From: Carnegiea gigantea
Taxonomy: Eukaryota; Streptophyta; Magnoliopsida; Caryophyllales; Cactaceae
DNA length: 64,000 nucleotides
NCBI GenBank assembly: GCA_029747015.1
Contig: JAKOGI010000830.1
Coordinates: 301,501-365,500 of the forward strand
Direction of reading: 5' to 3'
Shown here: one piece after another, positions 11,376 to 23,350 of the stretch
Layout of the letters: every line of letters begins with the position of its first letter
Numbering within the stretch: position 1 is the stretch's first letter
Made by a program: the position numbers and the translations under genes
The notes under the pieces: generated by a model
Databases searched by the model: none
What the model saw: the letters and a program-made list of their open reading frames with translations, nothing else
What the model was told of the DNA's origin: nothing

Positions 11376-14300
11376 CTTTTGTTCTTTATAAGCTCGATTA
11401 TAGATACATTTACATATTGGCACTTCTAAAATATGTCAACTTATCCACAAGCTTCTAATATTATCTCACTCATTTAAATCTAGTTATCATGGCATGTAAT
11501 GTACAATAATCCCTCTATCCTTACTAATAACTCCGATGGATTCTCTTTCATAATTAACACTTATTTAATTATCTCTATTTCACTAGCATTCCCTGAAGCT
11601 CACTTAGTCTATCTTGTAAAGGCGGTTAGGTCTCGAAGCTATCAATGATGTCATAATCCTTGTAAAGGTAGAGTATGCTCTAGTGCCTATACTCTATGAA
11701 CACCTGAATATTTAGGTGAAGGTAACCTAGAAGAATAGTGTTCATAACATATTGTTCTTCAGCTCACACCTTTTCATATTGTCATTTTTAGTGGTACAAT
11801 CTCCTAAATTTTGACCTCTTATCCTCTTGAAAGAACTATCCTTGATGGAAAATACAAGTCAAACTCTTACCATTAATTAAGCTTTTGTACAACACATTGT
11901 AAAAATCAGGTCTTTTAATCATTACTACTAAAAATACTATTTTATTCTATGTTACGCATATGAAATAATTATAACTTATGTACTTCAAATTATCTTGTTC
12001 CATGTACCGTAACTTTGTCCATATGCATAAGTCATAGATTAATCATACTTCCAAGCATCAAAGCATCGAATTTGAGATTACAATCGAGCTTCTCTTCATC
12101 CTTGATAAATATGCTCTCATTTAGCCTCACACTCCAACTTAGCTAATTTCACTTTTAATTTCTTATTATCTAAAGGGGTTACATATCCTTACGACATTAG
12201 TGAATCTTGACTAGCTTGATAAGTACTCCCATATGTAATTTATACATTTCCGCTTTTCTGTAAAATTAACAATGGCCAAACTGCAACCTATTAATCAAAG
12301 GCCATATGCAAGCAGTTTAACATGAACATTTTTGTTTAATATATGTGACATAATCTTTAACTGGTTTATGTTCGCTGCGTATTCTTGGGATAAATCGCAA
12401 CGTCATTAATGATTGCAACAACATATTATATATGCCCTTTGAACGTTATTCCATAAATCTCATATAAGCCAAATAGGCAGTACCCATTACACAATTCTCA
12501 TACTAAATCAAATGTACAACCTTAAAAATAACATTTGACTAGCTATTGGTAAAGGGTAATCTTTGCTTGAAATTGCCTTTTAAAGTTGCTCTTATTCTTT
12601 GTATAACTACAATAATCATTGCTCCAAATAATAGATTATTATTCCTTACTGTATAATCCCTCAAATGTTTGACCTTTCAACCCCCTTTACATCATCCATA
12701 GCTATGGGTGCAACTTTGATGCAATTAGACTAAAGTAGAAATTCCTTATTGATCATCCTCATGCAAGTCGTAGAACCCTTGATGCATAAACCATAATGCA
12801 TAATCCATAATTTGAGATGTTGTTATTAGCCATTAACTGGATTCTAGGCAAATCTTATGGTAACACTTATGGATGACAATAAGATCTAGTTTATTCTCTG
12901 TGTCCATTTGCATACCTCTTAATTCATCAAAATACCATCACTCATAGAGGATTAATACATACTTTTCCCCTTCTTTCACTGTAATCATACTCAATTCATG
13001 GTAACTAATTTATGACCTTAAGATTACACCTTTTGTCTTATTCAAAAACATCAGGATATCTTAAGGGGATACACTCATCCTTATAGGAAGAGGTTCCTCG
13101 TTAAAAATTCTTTGATACAAATTTCCCCCTATTCATTATTACCTTTAACATCCTCAATGAAACATAAGATCATAAATAAAAGTTTAGGATTTCCTTATGA
13201 TTTGATTTCTTTTCCTATGCTTCCTGACATGATACGAGTATCATGACATTGTTATCTTCTAAAATTTCTGGAATGCCTTACAAATTGAATATTATAAATC
13301 ACTACACATTCTTACATTTCCTTTTTTTTCTTAATATTAAACCTTCTGCCCCCAAAGATTTTCTATGGCGCTAAATGCTTCATTCCAATATCTTTGGGTC
13401 TACTTCAAAAATTAACACATTGAATATGATTTTAAAATTAGTGGTCCAAATTGACTTAAGTCTCATGATATTTGCTCCTTACACTATGATAGAACCTTCT
13501 TGGTGTGTAACGTAATTGCTTATCATACTTTGGTCCTTCTTGTTCCTAGTATTATTCTTTCGGGTATTAGCTAGACTTCTTTATTCACATAATTCATAAT
13601 TGAATCTCTTTTTGCACTCCTCTGCTAGAAGCTATGCCATTGGAATTCTCTTGTAAATCTTTCATTCTGATAAACTTTTCATGATGCTCTTGGTTACTTC
13701 ATTCTTTCATTCGTTCAAATCCTTTATTGGTGGGTTTGTTATCCCGATTGACATATAAATGTCTGGCTTGCTATCCATTGGATGTTTTTTTTATAACAAT
13801 CAAATTACTAACATCTTATCCTGTTGCATAAAGCTTTATCAATAAGGGATATGTTATTATATATTCCCTCCTATAGGTTAACCTCTTATCATTAAGAATA
13901 ATCATTGTAAATTATTGGTAGGTATTCTTTTTACATGTAGTGTCCTTAATCCTTTGGGGTCCTCTTTTCTAACAACCCATTGTTCTACGAATCCTATCTT
14001 TGTCTATGCTACCGTCATTAAGCTAGCGAAGAGAGGAAAGTTTTCATAACAACGTTTGAGGTTAAACTTTACCTCAGCTATAACCTTTCTTCACGAAATA
14101 TAGCATTTTAGAGCACTTGGTATACAATCCTCATTTCCTTCAAAACTACAAAGGTACACTCATTTTAAACAAAAACTTGGCAAACATCATCCATAATACA
14201 AAACCTTGGTTATGAACTCAGGTTTTATCACATGAATTATGAAATGCATTTTAATAGGAAATCAAAACCTATGGCTGACATCAACCTTGAATAAACATGT

Positions 14301-14964
14301 CCCAGGGTTTGGTTCAGTGAATGACCAAGAGCCAACTAGACTGCATGAACAACATTATGTTTCCTAGCCAATAATCACATTCCTGATGGCAGCATTTGCT
14401 CTTTCCTTTCTTCTCATTCTAGCAGCTTGATCTGAGTTTTATTGCCTACAACCAAAAATACAAAAATATTTTTGAATAATGAGCCAAATCCCATTACGCT
14501 CATCTTTACATTATAAACATCATAATGTTAATATCAATGAGCTGTGCATAAATTTCAAATTAATTTTCTTTCAAACCTTCATAAGGCATTCTTTATACTT
14601 TTGTTAACTTTCTTTCTTAACATACTCTTTATGTAGGCAGGATCCTCTTTCATGATGAGCTCACTATTGAACTCAATCATTTGATATATGAAGGTGCACA
14701 TTTTTGGGCCCCTCATTTCATTTAGTGGGTACATATCCACTTGGGACCCCCACTTCCTTGCCACATTTCTTCCATATGATCCCTCTTTAAAACATGCATT
14801 ATATCACAATCATTTCAAATTGTCATTTTATTTGAGCATGCAACTTCACTTACGAGACAAGACAATAGACGTACCTTGTTTGCCTTTGTAAACATGTTCA
14901 TTGTCCCTTATCTTGATCATTTGCTACAATTGATTCAGATTGGTCCCTCCCTTGAAATGAGTGG

Positions 14965-15405
14965 CTAGCCACTATGGCTTGAATGAACATTGTAAACCTT
15001 GAATGCTCCATGTACTTCTTTTCATAATTTTTTTAATTGAATTCTCACAGCGGGTTCCGTACTTGGCCTTTGCAACTTGTGCTTTCTTTAGGAACTATGA
15101 CTTCTTTTGTTCATTCACTTTTCTTAGGTGATCATTCTCATTTGAAAGCGGCTCTACAATTTCATGAATTACTTTATAGAAGAGCTCCCATTTAGCATTG
15201 ACATTCATTTCCTATCTCCTATTTAATTCCTTAAAGAATTCTCTTAATAGATTAATCTCACTATTTTCCCTTTGCTACCTTGCATAAATTGTCACTTCAA
15301 TTTGGAGTTTGCTCTATATGGACTGAAACATTTGTCAAGGGTTCTTTCTTCGAATGACCCTCATATCCTTCACATTTACCTTCAGCTCTTCCCATATATC
15401 CTAGA
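14965..15405 (-). pseudogene. Decayed helix-rich reading frame inside H
   Basis: On the minus strand one frame reads through about 145 codons with some six stops, all of which could derive from CAG, CAA, CGA or TGG. It is rich in Lys, Glu, Leu and Arg (for example EINLLREFFKELNRR and EIVEPLSNENDHLRKVNEQ), suggesting a coiled coil. It matches nothing I recognise. It could be the N-terminal part of a gag-like or accessory protein of H. It may also be chance, since this part occurs only once in the window. Confidence 0.3.
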
Positions 15406-15784
15406 CACTCCCACGACAGGGGGACTAAATATAAACTAAAGCTCTCTTCACTTATATTTACACGTTCTAGGCTTGAACATTGGATATTCTAAATTTTCAC
15501 TTCTTTTATTCTCTTAACCATGTCAAAGTAAAATTTTTCAATGGCTCTTTACTCATAGAAGTTCATCACTAGTCTCTTTCCCCTTTTCATCCTAAATATC
15601 AATGGCTTTCTTCATTTCATTGCTTCATCCCAAAATAGTTTCCTTGCATTTAGAATAACTCATAGGGTATAATCAAAATGCTTCCTTCTTTAATTTCCAT
15701 TTGGCATTCTTTTTTTTTTGGGGCATAAATTTCCCTAATATTTGGAATCTAAAATGCATACTTTTTAGACCCCAAAGTATTATG

Positions 15785-16027
15785 ATAGTCACTTCATATC
15801 ATGTCATTAAATAAAATCTCACTCATCATTTAGAATAACTAATGATCATTAAATAAAATCTCTCTCATCATTTAATAACAATTCCTTTAATTTGCTTTGC
15901 AATGTGCCTTGAATTCATGTCATGACAGCAATATAAAAGGAGATTTTAAAAGATAATCATTGCAGCTCACTAATTAATCATTCTTTGCCTTGTTGTATTA
16001 ATCATGATCAGTATGTGGAATGTTACA
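15785..16027 (-). repeat. H LTR-like block, copy 1
   Basis: Shares the run from ATTAAATAAAATCTC through TTGTATTAATCATGATCAGT with 31380-31560 and 36380-36575. The right end GTTACA is TGTAAC on the minus strand, a common LTR start. It contains an internal local duplication of TTAAATAAAATCTC (about 15807 and 15847). Confidence 0.5.
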
Positions 16028-16789
16028 GCTTGGGACATATAAGACGTCTTGAATGAATACAGTAGAGTTGCTATTAGTGTTAACAACAATTGTCCATTTG
16101 CCCACAAATTATTGGCTTCTTCCATCACCAAGAGTGATATCAGATTTAATATTTTCATTAAGACTGTCAAAAGAAATTTCATTGCCAGTCATCTTTTTTA
16201 AAAACCACAGTCCATATACCAAATATTAGTAGACTTGTGTTAACTATTTAAATAAGAATAAAATACATTATTAGTAAAGTCACTTTTTTCAAAACAAAAC
16301 AATTAGCTAAATTTTTTTACCAATTTCATATTTATATGAAGAGTATGCCAAGTATATTTCTTGCACTTAAACCGACAATTCTGAATATCAATTCTTGGAT
16401 GAGACCGTCTCACGTAAGAGTTATTGTGAGATGTGCTCCTTCAAGGTTGACTTTTCTAAGGTTTTGCTGTGACTAATAATGTTTTTTTGAGTGGTTTTTA
16501 ATTCATGATGACTAATAGTTTATCTAGTAATGACTTTTATTATAATCAGCTTTAAATGCACTATTCGTCATTTGAATTATTACTAAAAGTCACTATGATA
16601 ACATCTATCTTATTTCTGTGAGGTCATCTCACATAAGACGTGCTGTTTTGAGTATTATGACTATTCTTTTTGCGTATTTCACTCTATGAGCTAGAATTAC
16701 CATTTTTGTGGCTCCCATGATGCTTATAGCTATCTCTCCCTTGCACGATTATTTGATATTCACTTTTTTTGAGTGAGTTTGAATCGTGG
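16028..16789. other. Unassigned AT-rich interval with a direct repeat
   Basis: No gene recognised. A motif related to GAGACCGTCTCACGTAAGA occurs at 16401-16420 and again at 16618-16640 in the same direction, about 217 bases apart. The enclosed sequence is AT-rich. It may be a small non-autonomous element or a fragment of one. Confidence 0.3.
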
Positions 16790-17484
16790 TCATTTTGATT
16801 TTTGTTTCTTTGAGTGTAGAAGAATTTTAATTTGGGTCTAAAAACCATGTTCTAGTGGTTGTCTTAAGAGTCTAGGCATTCTCTCCTCATGAGCTTGAGA
16901 GAACCCATTAATTTAGTTAAGAAAGCAGTAACAAATTCTTAGATTCTTCAATTGCAACGATTATATGATCATATTTTAGGGGATACTTCTTAACACTTTT
17001 TTCACAGTTTTTACGTCAATCATGTGCCTATATGTTCTAATTTGATTAACGATGTTGGAGATAGGAGTGAAAGCATTTGAATATTCTTGCCTTTCTTTAT
17101 TGATAACGAATCAAATTCCTTCCATAAAGATTGAAGTTTAATAGAAATCACTTTTTAGTGCCTTTGTAAGTTCTTTTAAAAAATTTTCAAATTATTATTC
17201 GAAGAAATATCATTGAAGAAACTCCCCGATAGATTAATGAGAGGGCATTATAATCCCTCTTTTGATTTTCTTTTGCTCATTTCCAACCCAAGATACTTTT
17301 GTTTTGGGTCTTTGGGTGGAAGTTCATTGCTATTTTCTACCAAATCTAATTGGCCATGTATTATTAGGAAGGCCCTCACTTTAGTGTCCTATATTGCATA
17401 ATTTTTCTCGTCAAACATGGGTAGCCAATTACGTGTGGCATAAGTGAATGTTGTGTTTGAGGTTGGTGGGGTAACATACGCCAT
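16790..17484 (-). pseudogene. gag: Ty1/copia gag remnant
   Basis: On the minus strand an ATG at 17484 opens a product beginning MAYVTPPTS, with NWLPMFDEKNYAI, WDTKV-like and HGQLDLVEN blocks. These fit the N-terminal domain of copia gag. Further on come a KKVLRSIP block and, near 16875-16905, SQAHEERM, the widely conserved LQAHEER-type block of copia gag proteins. Frames change at least twice and stops are frequent. No zinc knuckle or pol follows, so the rest is lost. Confidence 0.7.
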
Positions 17485-17592
17485 TATATGTTGTGGAGCT
17501 AAATTTGAAAGAGGAAAACTTTTGTGTAAGGTAGGATATGATTATGTGAATATGAACAATGTAGGATTTATAGGAGGATTTGGATTAACATG

Positions 17593-17604
17593 GCTTTGAT
17601 ACGA
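17593..17604 (-). promoter_or_regulatory. Possible degenerate primer-binding site of the copia remnant
   Basis: On the minus strand TCGTATCAAAGC resembles TGGTATCAGAGC, the complement of the initiator tRNA-Met end, with two or three changes. It lies about 110 bases upstream of the gag start, which is the right order for a copia element whose 5' LTR would be at 17605 and beyond. Confidence 0.4.
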
Positions 17605-18738
17605 CTATTGAATTTTTCATTATTGTGGTTGGTTTAATTGGTGTGGTGGATGAAATATAAATTTAGAATGAATTGATCAGTTCCAGTAGGTTTTCTAAAA
17701 TGTCATATGCAAATAATAAGCAGGAGATGTGGCTATTGCTTGTGTGCAAATGGAAGTGGATTCTTTCTTTCTTAATCACTTGCTACGTACATGGCAAGGG
17801 TATTTGTAGACCAATCTAACCTGTGCATCACAAATATACACCATAACTTTTACGAATTTTTAATTATTATCTAAAATATTGTAGCCTGCTAGGCATAAAC
17901 TGCAGGCTAATTTAGTAATCCTAGCTAAATAAGATGGTTATAGGTGTCTTATATGCTTTGACATAGGTAGATATTCTTAGGTTTATTTTACAAGATTTTT
18001 CAAATCATAATTTTAACAAGTAGTCAATGTAATCACATTGGGTTGTACGTGTTGTATGTGTGATGTACGGATTTATGTTCTTTTTAATGTTATATACAAT
18101 GTTTTGTGTTTCCCAAATATCAAATTGGCATGTTGCACATAATGAATCTTTAATAAATTGTCATCTAACAACCTCCCCCCCTAAAAAGATGGTTGATAGT
18201 ATGGTTAGTAAACTTTTCTTTTGTGTAGATTATATGGTACTTACCAAGACAGTTTTTTTTAAAGATCATGATAGAGCTGAGATTATTACAAAAATGTTAT
18301 ATTAGTTAAAGTATTTAATATTTTTTATCCAAAAACTTATAGTCAATTGTATATTTACTAGAGGAAGAGATTTATTGCACGAAAAATACTAATGCCAAGA
18401 AGAGTAAATAAAAAACATGCACACATAAGCTTCATTTACACTAATACTCACAGCCAAATGATAAGTAAGAAAATTATTTTCTACATAGGTCCAAGAAGAG
18501 GAAGGGGAATCTTCATCACTCTCCGTTTTTTAATTAGCTTATTTATCATGGTTTTTAGGTTCATATACATTATCATCATAAGTTTCCTATATTGTTAAGC
18601 TCAATTGCCATGTATGAAGTTGATATCTATTTATTTATTTTTTTCAATAACACCTTATTGTGTCATTTTTTAAAAATTAAAATATAATTTATTTATTTAG
18701 CGGTCATTTATTTATTTTCTCAACAATACACATAAATC
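17605..18738. other. Unassigned AT-rich interval
   Basis: May include the decayed 5' LTR of the copia remnant to its left. Short open frames (18060-18305, 18392-18598) show no recognisable domain and are probably chance. Confidence 0.4.
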
Positions 18739-18904
18739 AAAAAATTACAACCAGATACCCTACTTTATGTAGAAATCATAATTAGGGGATCATGTTTGCA
18801 TTTTTAACCCCAATTCTTAAAAAATTGCAGCCAGATACCCTACTATTTTTATTTTAATATTTCGCCCTAAACTTTTCATATTTGAATTTTTAACTTCAAT
18901 CCTT
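18739..18904 (+). repeat. Two diverged tandem units of about 80-86 bp
   Basis: Units at 18739-18818 and 18819-18904 each start AAAAAATT(A/G)CA(A/G)CC followed by AGATACCCTACT and end in a run like AACYYCAATYCTT. They lie just upstream of the pararetrovirus primer site. Confidence 0.6.
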
Positions 18905-18982
18905 AAAAACATACTCTCAAAAATTTTAATTTTGTGTAGGGGTCTTTTGTCTCATAAGTACTTCTCGAGACCCTCTTTCATT

Positions 18983-18995
18983 TGGTATTAGAGCC
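18983..18995 (+). promoter_or_regulatory. Primer-binding site, tRNA-Met type, of the pararetrovirus
   Basis: TGGTATTAGAGCC differs by one base from TGGTATCAGAGC, the complement of the initiator tRNA-Met 3' end used by caulimoviruses and by copia elements. It lies about 90 bases upstream of the first open frame. Confidence 0.6.
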
Positions 18996-19081
18996 ACATG
19001 ATCAAAAATGATTAAGATAATTAATGATTATTAAACTAATTAACTATATTTAATCCTTGAATCATCAATTATTCTCATATT

Positions 19082-19423
19082 ATGTACTCACAAGAAGGAA
19101 TCACTTCAGTAGCACCTCAATTAAACTATATTACTGAGATAGTTTTAGGACTAAAAATTGAATTAGCAAAAATTAAGGTTGAAGTTAAAGAGATTAAGAA
19201 GCAATTGTCTATAATCCATCTCTCTTTCGTTAATGAAATTAGACATAGTGAAAAATCTACTTTAAGTATTAGTGCTTCATTTCAGTATAAACATCCCTTC
19301 CAAAATCTAAAAAATAAAAATTCATTTTTGTTGCATGATATAAAAATTCAAAAAGAAGTAGGAGAAAAATTAGCTGAAAAATGCTCCAAAAAGGAAGACA
19401 AAGAACAAGAAGATGGAGTATAA
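19082..19423 (+). pseudogene. Pararetrovirus N-terminal helix-rich open frame
   Basis: A 113-residue open frame with a heptad-like stretch (IELAKIKVEVKEIKKQL) suggesting a coiled coil. Its position, first after the primer site, would suit a virion-associated or N-terminal polyprotein segment. I cannot assign it to a named protein. Confidence 0.4.
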
Positions 19424-19559
19424 ACAGTATAATTATAAAGAATTACAAAATATATTTGATAAAGAACAAAATCATGGGTGCAATAGTTGATAAACAAGGT
19501 GTATTATCTGGCGATAATAAAGAGATAAATAATATCCAGTTAGAAGAAGAAATATATTA

Positions 19560-20860
19560 ATAGATGAACCTAATTAAATTAGAGGATCTTAATGTTGTAC
19601 CTTTTGAAGAAATTAGAAAAAAATTGGATAAAAAATAGAAAAATGGTATTTGATGACAAGATCAATGAAATTGGAGAAGAACTTAACATAGATGAAGTCG
19701 AGCCCAATCTAGTTAACAGCGTCATTACCAAACTTGAAGGATTTGATGAATTTTCTAGAAGAAATATACATTTGATAAGACCTAGGTATGTTCTAGTAGC
19801 ATGTACAACTAACTTTTTCTTTGGGTTTATCCCAAGAAAAATCACGATCTTTGAAGAAATTGGTCTTACCCCAACTAGCCAAATATGATATATCTTAAAC
19901 ATCGATGGAGCTTGTAATAGAAAAGAAATATTTGAGCATTAGAAAAGAACTATGGATAGTGTCCCAGACATAGATACTACATGGACTGCTGGAAATTTCC
20001 CAAGTTATATTAAACATAGTTTCTCTGGTGTTGTAGATAATTAGTATGATTCATTAATGAGGATCGTGAAAATGCATTAAGAATGATGGAAACACCAGCT
20101 GCAATATTCAAAAATTTATGTAAGGAAATCAAAATTAAGTTTATTAGAAAAAGCTAGAGAATGGAAAAGAAAGATTAACAACATAGAGCTTTGGGGTATC
20201 AGGTATCTGAAAAATTACATTGCTGAATTTAGTCAATATTATTACAAAATTGGGCATAATAAAACCTATAATGGTATATTTTATGACAAATTATCATATA
20301 TGATTAATTCTATAATCAATGAAAAATACATTGCATGGCTTAAGAAAGCAGATGTCATTGATACCTTCGGTTTAAGAATTTTTTATTTAAGAAAATGGGT
20401 CAATAATCAATATCTTGATCTCTAAAAGCAAAATAAAATGAAGAACCAATTTCTAACTTGTTGGGATTCTCCTCAGCGATAGAGAAAGGAACCTGAGGGA
20501 AGGAGAAAAAGGAAATTTTATAAGAAAGAGAGCTTTAACAAGTAGAAAGGAGGAAAATATAAAAGAAAATATTATAATAAGGTAAGCCTTTAAAACGAAG
20601 ACATTTTAGAAAAGCCGCTTATTGTCCTATCGTGAAAAACTATTGCAAGTGTCGGGCATGTGGAGAAGTAAGACATTGTGCTAACCAATACAAAAATAGT
20701 AAGAATAATAAGTTAATTGAAACTCTGGATAGTCTAGATTATTTTGAGCTTAGTGAGGAAGAAGCACTAGATCTAGCTCAGGAAAACAACAAGTGAATTA
20801 TTGAGATTTTACTAGAAGATGAATATGAAGAAAGTGATTATGAAAAACTAGCCATATAAT
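19560..20860 (+). pseudogene. Pararetrovirus coat-protein-like region with zinc finger
   Basis: Several frames are needed. Before the finger there is a Lys/Arg-rich stretch (about 20460-20640). The finger itself is at 20644-20691, reading CKCRACGEVRHCANQY; the last Cys of the C-x-C-x2-C-x4-H-x4-C pattern is replaced by Tyr. A strongly acidic tail follows (LSEEEALDLAQENN, then EDEYEESDYE). A basic region, finger and acidic tail are usual for caulimovirus coat proteins, which package the genome. Confidence 0.65.
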
Positions 20861-21056
20861 GGAAAGTAGCTTAATTAGTCTTGGTGATCTTCAAGGACAA
20901 GAATTTATTATAGATAATGAGAATGAAGATGTCAAAGGAGATTGAGTTCTTCCTATAATTCAAAAAGGAATGATCTATAAACAATCCATCTTTCAATCGA
21001 AGAGTAAGTATGTATGTGAGATGATAGAAGGTGATTTAGAAATGAAAGACTACGAG

Positions 21057-22115
21057 CAGTGTCAGATCTAGACATTGAGGATAAGAGTGTCCATATAATA
21101 ACACTCATCCCTAATTCATTTTCTCTAAAAGTCTATTACGTCCCATTTTTCTATCAAATCAAACTAAATCAAATCAAATCAAATCTAAATATTGAATCTC
21201 CTCCATGGTGTAATCAGATCCAAACCTAAAACCCTTTAACAAAACACATTAGTGAAAAACATAACAAAAATGACAATGCATAGAACATTTCAACAAAATT
21301 CAACAGGAGATCTAATCATATAGAACTAAAAACATATCAATTCTATTTATATAAATCGATCAAAATATTATGAACATAACAAAGGAAAGGTTAAGTTTCA
21401 CCCACCGATGGCAAACCCTCTGGAAAATGGGCAACCCTAGAAGCCAACGTCCTTAAGGCCATGATGAGCCTAGATACTACTGTACACAATCGCTCTCTAT
21501 TTCTCTTTAATAGGTAATGTGTTTGTGTGTTGTGGGAAGGCAAATCCCAAACAATAGTATATACAATTCCACTTAAGTCTCAAGATGAAAAATTTTCAGC
21601 CCTATGAATCTGAGCAATGAAGCAATAAAAAAAATTCAAGGTTATGCATCAAAGTTCAACAACTTACGACCATACACCACTCAATTTGAAACAAATTATA
21701 GAAATTACTCAAACTAATGAGCACAATAACACATATTAATGAAGAATTACAAGAGCAAATAACCATTAGCCACATGATTTCAATACCCATAATAGAACAA
21801 GATCAAGCAATTGAGAACTGAGAAGCAATTCAACCAAAACAAAAGATTAAATTTGATTGTTCAAAATGAAGCTCTAACCAGCTAATCGAGCGTCTACCAT
21901 CAATGACAATCAAGAAAGCTAGCTGCTGGGCCTAGTAGCATCGCGTGGGGTAGCTTGCCAACTTGTGGTTAGTGGGCCGCTGTTGGTCATGGCCTCGTAG
22001 GTGATTATCCCACTGGTCCACCAGTGGATCTCATCATCCCCACTCCTGGACTCAATTCAAACCTTCAATAATGGTGTTCAACCTTCCCTAATCCCTTTAA
22101 CATTTTAGGCAGAGA

Positions 22116-22148
<33 letters not shown>

Positions 22149-22467
22149 TTCATTTGCTTGCACCCACTGCTAGAGTTGCTTTTTTAAGGTTTAACTGAGA
22201 GGGAATAGCTAGAAAGAGGATGAGAGAGACAGAGAGTCATAAAAAAAAGAGAGGGAGCATTTACTTATGTCTTTTTTATTTAAAAAATAAAAGCTAAAAA
22301 ATACATTAGCAGATGGGCTTTGAATGTACAAACGTCCAATATGTTTTAGGCCTTTTTTTGGGGTGTCCATCTATACTAACTCCAACACTTTTAAAATAGC
22401 CAATTAGAACTTTTTTTAGGCTAGGGTGTCCATGGACATCGCTACCTTCTACTCATATCCGCCCCTA
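21057..22467. mobile_element. hAT-like DNA transposon (non-autonomous), inserted in the pararetrovirus
   Basis: Left end CAGTGTCAGATCTAG and right end CATATCCGCCCCTA are inverted relatives of the CAGTGGCGGATC-type terminus common in plants. They are flanked by ACTACGAG (21049-21056) and ATTACAAG (22468-22475), an 8-base target duplication with two differences. Length is 1411 bp. There is no transposase reading frame. It contains an AG microsatellite. Confidence 0.65.
22111..22148. repeat. (AG)n microsatellite
   Basis: AG dinucleotides broken once by a CA-containing interruption, inside the hAT-like element. Confidence 0.9.
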
Positions 22468-23350
22468 ATTACAAGTACGATATGGGAGAAGTTAATTTAA
22501 TTAATTGGAAAAATGCACTTATGCATAACAAAGATAAAAGTACAGGTACATCCATGTTGGAATCGTCCAAGTTCAAATTACTCAGTTACAATATTATGGT
22601 GAAGATATTGACCTTTATGCCCTGCTCTATGATATTAGGCATGCCAAATTTAATAATCAAATTATCACAGGGATTAGGACTAATTTATGTAATGAATCAG
22701 TAGGATTCCATTGTCAGTCTAGATATTATGTGAGTCTGAAAGATGAATTTGCTAAAAACTTCTTATCTCTTCAGATAAAACAATTGGAACGGGTATGAAA
22801 AGAGGAGGTTACCCACTAATGATATTTCAAAAAATAATATATAAATTAAATAACACCATTGACTCAAAGACTAGAATAACAATGATAGAGGCAGAAAAAT
22901 TTGAAAGTCCTACTCTAGTGCAAAAAATTTAAAGGATAAAGTCTAACCCTTGGGAGATAAAGATTAATAGGCCATGGATATCTACCTTGGCCAATCATAT
23001 AAAAATCAATAAGAAGAACGTAATAAAAATCAATGAAAATGGTAAAATTATAATTAAACGCCAATTATTAAGAAGTAAGAGTACAAAATCACAATGAGGA
23101 GAAGGGTCTTCATCAGCTAATGAAGAGCTTAAAGAACATGATGCAATTAGCATGACTAATGAAATAAGTAGAATGAGTTTTGAATCTGCAAGGCATAGTA
23201 TAGTCGTGTAGACCGAAGTATGAGTCTAGATAGAAAAGTCATTGGGTACGAAAAAGAACTATTAGTGAACCAATGTATAAGGATGAATTAGCAAAAAATA
23301 TGACTATAGAGATATGATATGAAGCGACCAATACAAATCCTAATGGCACT

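Larger units (their letters stand above)
11376..16027 (-). mobile_element. H repeat, right part (unclassified LTR-type element)
   Basis: Sequence directly downstream of copia-A. 11376-12080 matches 32696-33396 in a second H copy, and the far end (15785-16027) matches the LTR-like blocks at 31380-31560 and 36380-36575. Read on the minus strand, the ends look like LTRs starting TGTAACA, so H is probably an old LTR element on the minus strand, perhaps a large non-autonomous derivative. I recognise no gag, RT or integrase in it. 12080-14960 is AT-rich with no supported gene. Confidence 0.5.
20861..23350 (+). pseudogene. Pararetrovirus middle region (unassigned), split by a transposon
   Basis: Fragmented coding-like sequence at 20861-21048 and 22476-23350, interrupted by the hAT-like element. 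A stretch near 22690-22790 includes SVGFHCQSRYYVSL across a frame change. By position it could be movement-protein-related if the virus is cavemovirus-like. I cannot confirm that from motifs. Confidence 0.35.
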
